Assembly (NCBI GenBank): GCA_002862965.1
Contig: PKCW01000165.1
Location: forward strand, 1-5,842
DNA length: 5,842 nt
Reading direction: 5' to 3'
DNA from: Pseudomonadota bacterium
GTDB taxonomy: Bacteria > Pseudomonadota > Gammaproteobacteria > UBA5335
Positions 5,841 to 5,842 of the stretch are shown here, in pieces (position 1 is the stretch's first letter; each line of letters begins with the position of its first letter). The notes under the pieces were generated by a model. It was not told the DNA's origin and did not search any database. It saw only the letters and a list, made by a program, of their open reading frames with translations. A program made the translations under genes and the position numbers.

Positions 5841-5842
5841 GA

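Noticed and set aside
1..5842. CRISPR array, insertion sequence, integrase, toxin-antitoxin or phage-defence genes
   Set aside because: No spaced direct repeats, transposase, integrase or paired small toxin-antitoxin frames were found on either strand; the window is almost fully explained by seven housekeeping or envelope-type genes.

Overview
The window is an ordinary-looking piece of a high-GC bacterial chromosome (about two-thirds G+C by eye) with seven protein genes and almost no non-coding space. The order birA, then type III pantothenate kinase (coaX), then a SPOR-like membrane protein is an arrangement I know from Gammaproteobacteria such as Pseudomonas and relatives. With the high GC and the YdcH-type (DUF465) and DUF2177 proteins, it suggests a high-GC gammaproteobacterium, for example from the Xanthomonadales, Nevskiales or Chromatiales side. 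The exact lineage cannot be read from the sequence alone.

Left part, plus strand (1-2032): the 3' two-thirds of birA (cut by the window edge), coaX, and a membrane-anchored SPOR-like protein. The reading frames overlap by 4 and 8 bases, so this is a tightly coupled operon. BirA activates and attaches biotin, and CoaX makes 4'-phosphopantothenate, the first step to coenzyme A. Both therefore supply cofactors to acyl metabolism. The third gene is a probable cell-envelope protein that often travels with them.

Middle part, plus strand (2033-4149): after a roughly 100-base gap holding a perfect 12-base palindrome come a PAPS-type sulfotransferase and a VTT/DedA-like (TVP38/TMEM64) multi-pass membrane protein, overlapping by 4 bases. 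This pair is the most accessory-looking part of the window. A cytoplasmic sulfotransferase coupled to a putative lipid-scramblase-type membrane protein is a plausible small module for modifying a lipid or envelope molecule, but that link is inference.

Right part, minus strand (4159-5840): reading leftward, a DUF465/YdcH-like small helical protein, a terminator-like hairpin, a four-helix DUF2177 membrane protein, and an alpha/beta-hydrolase-like protein with a non-canonical nucleophile elbow. The hydrolase converges on the VTT gene with only 9 bases between stop codons. I found no RNA genes, CRISPR array, insertion sequence, integrase or attachment site, and no clear new system.
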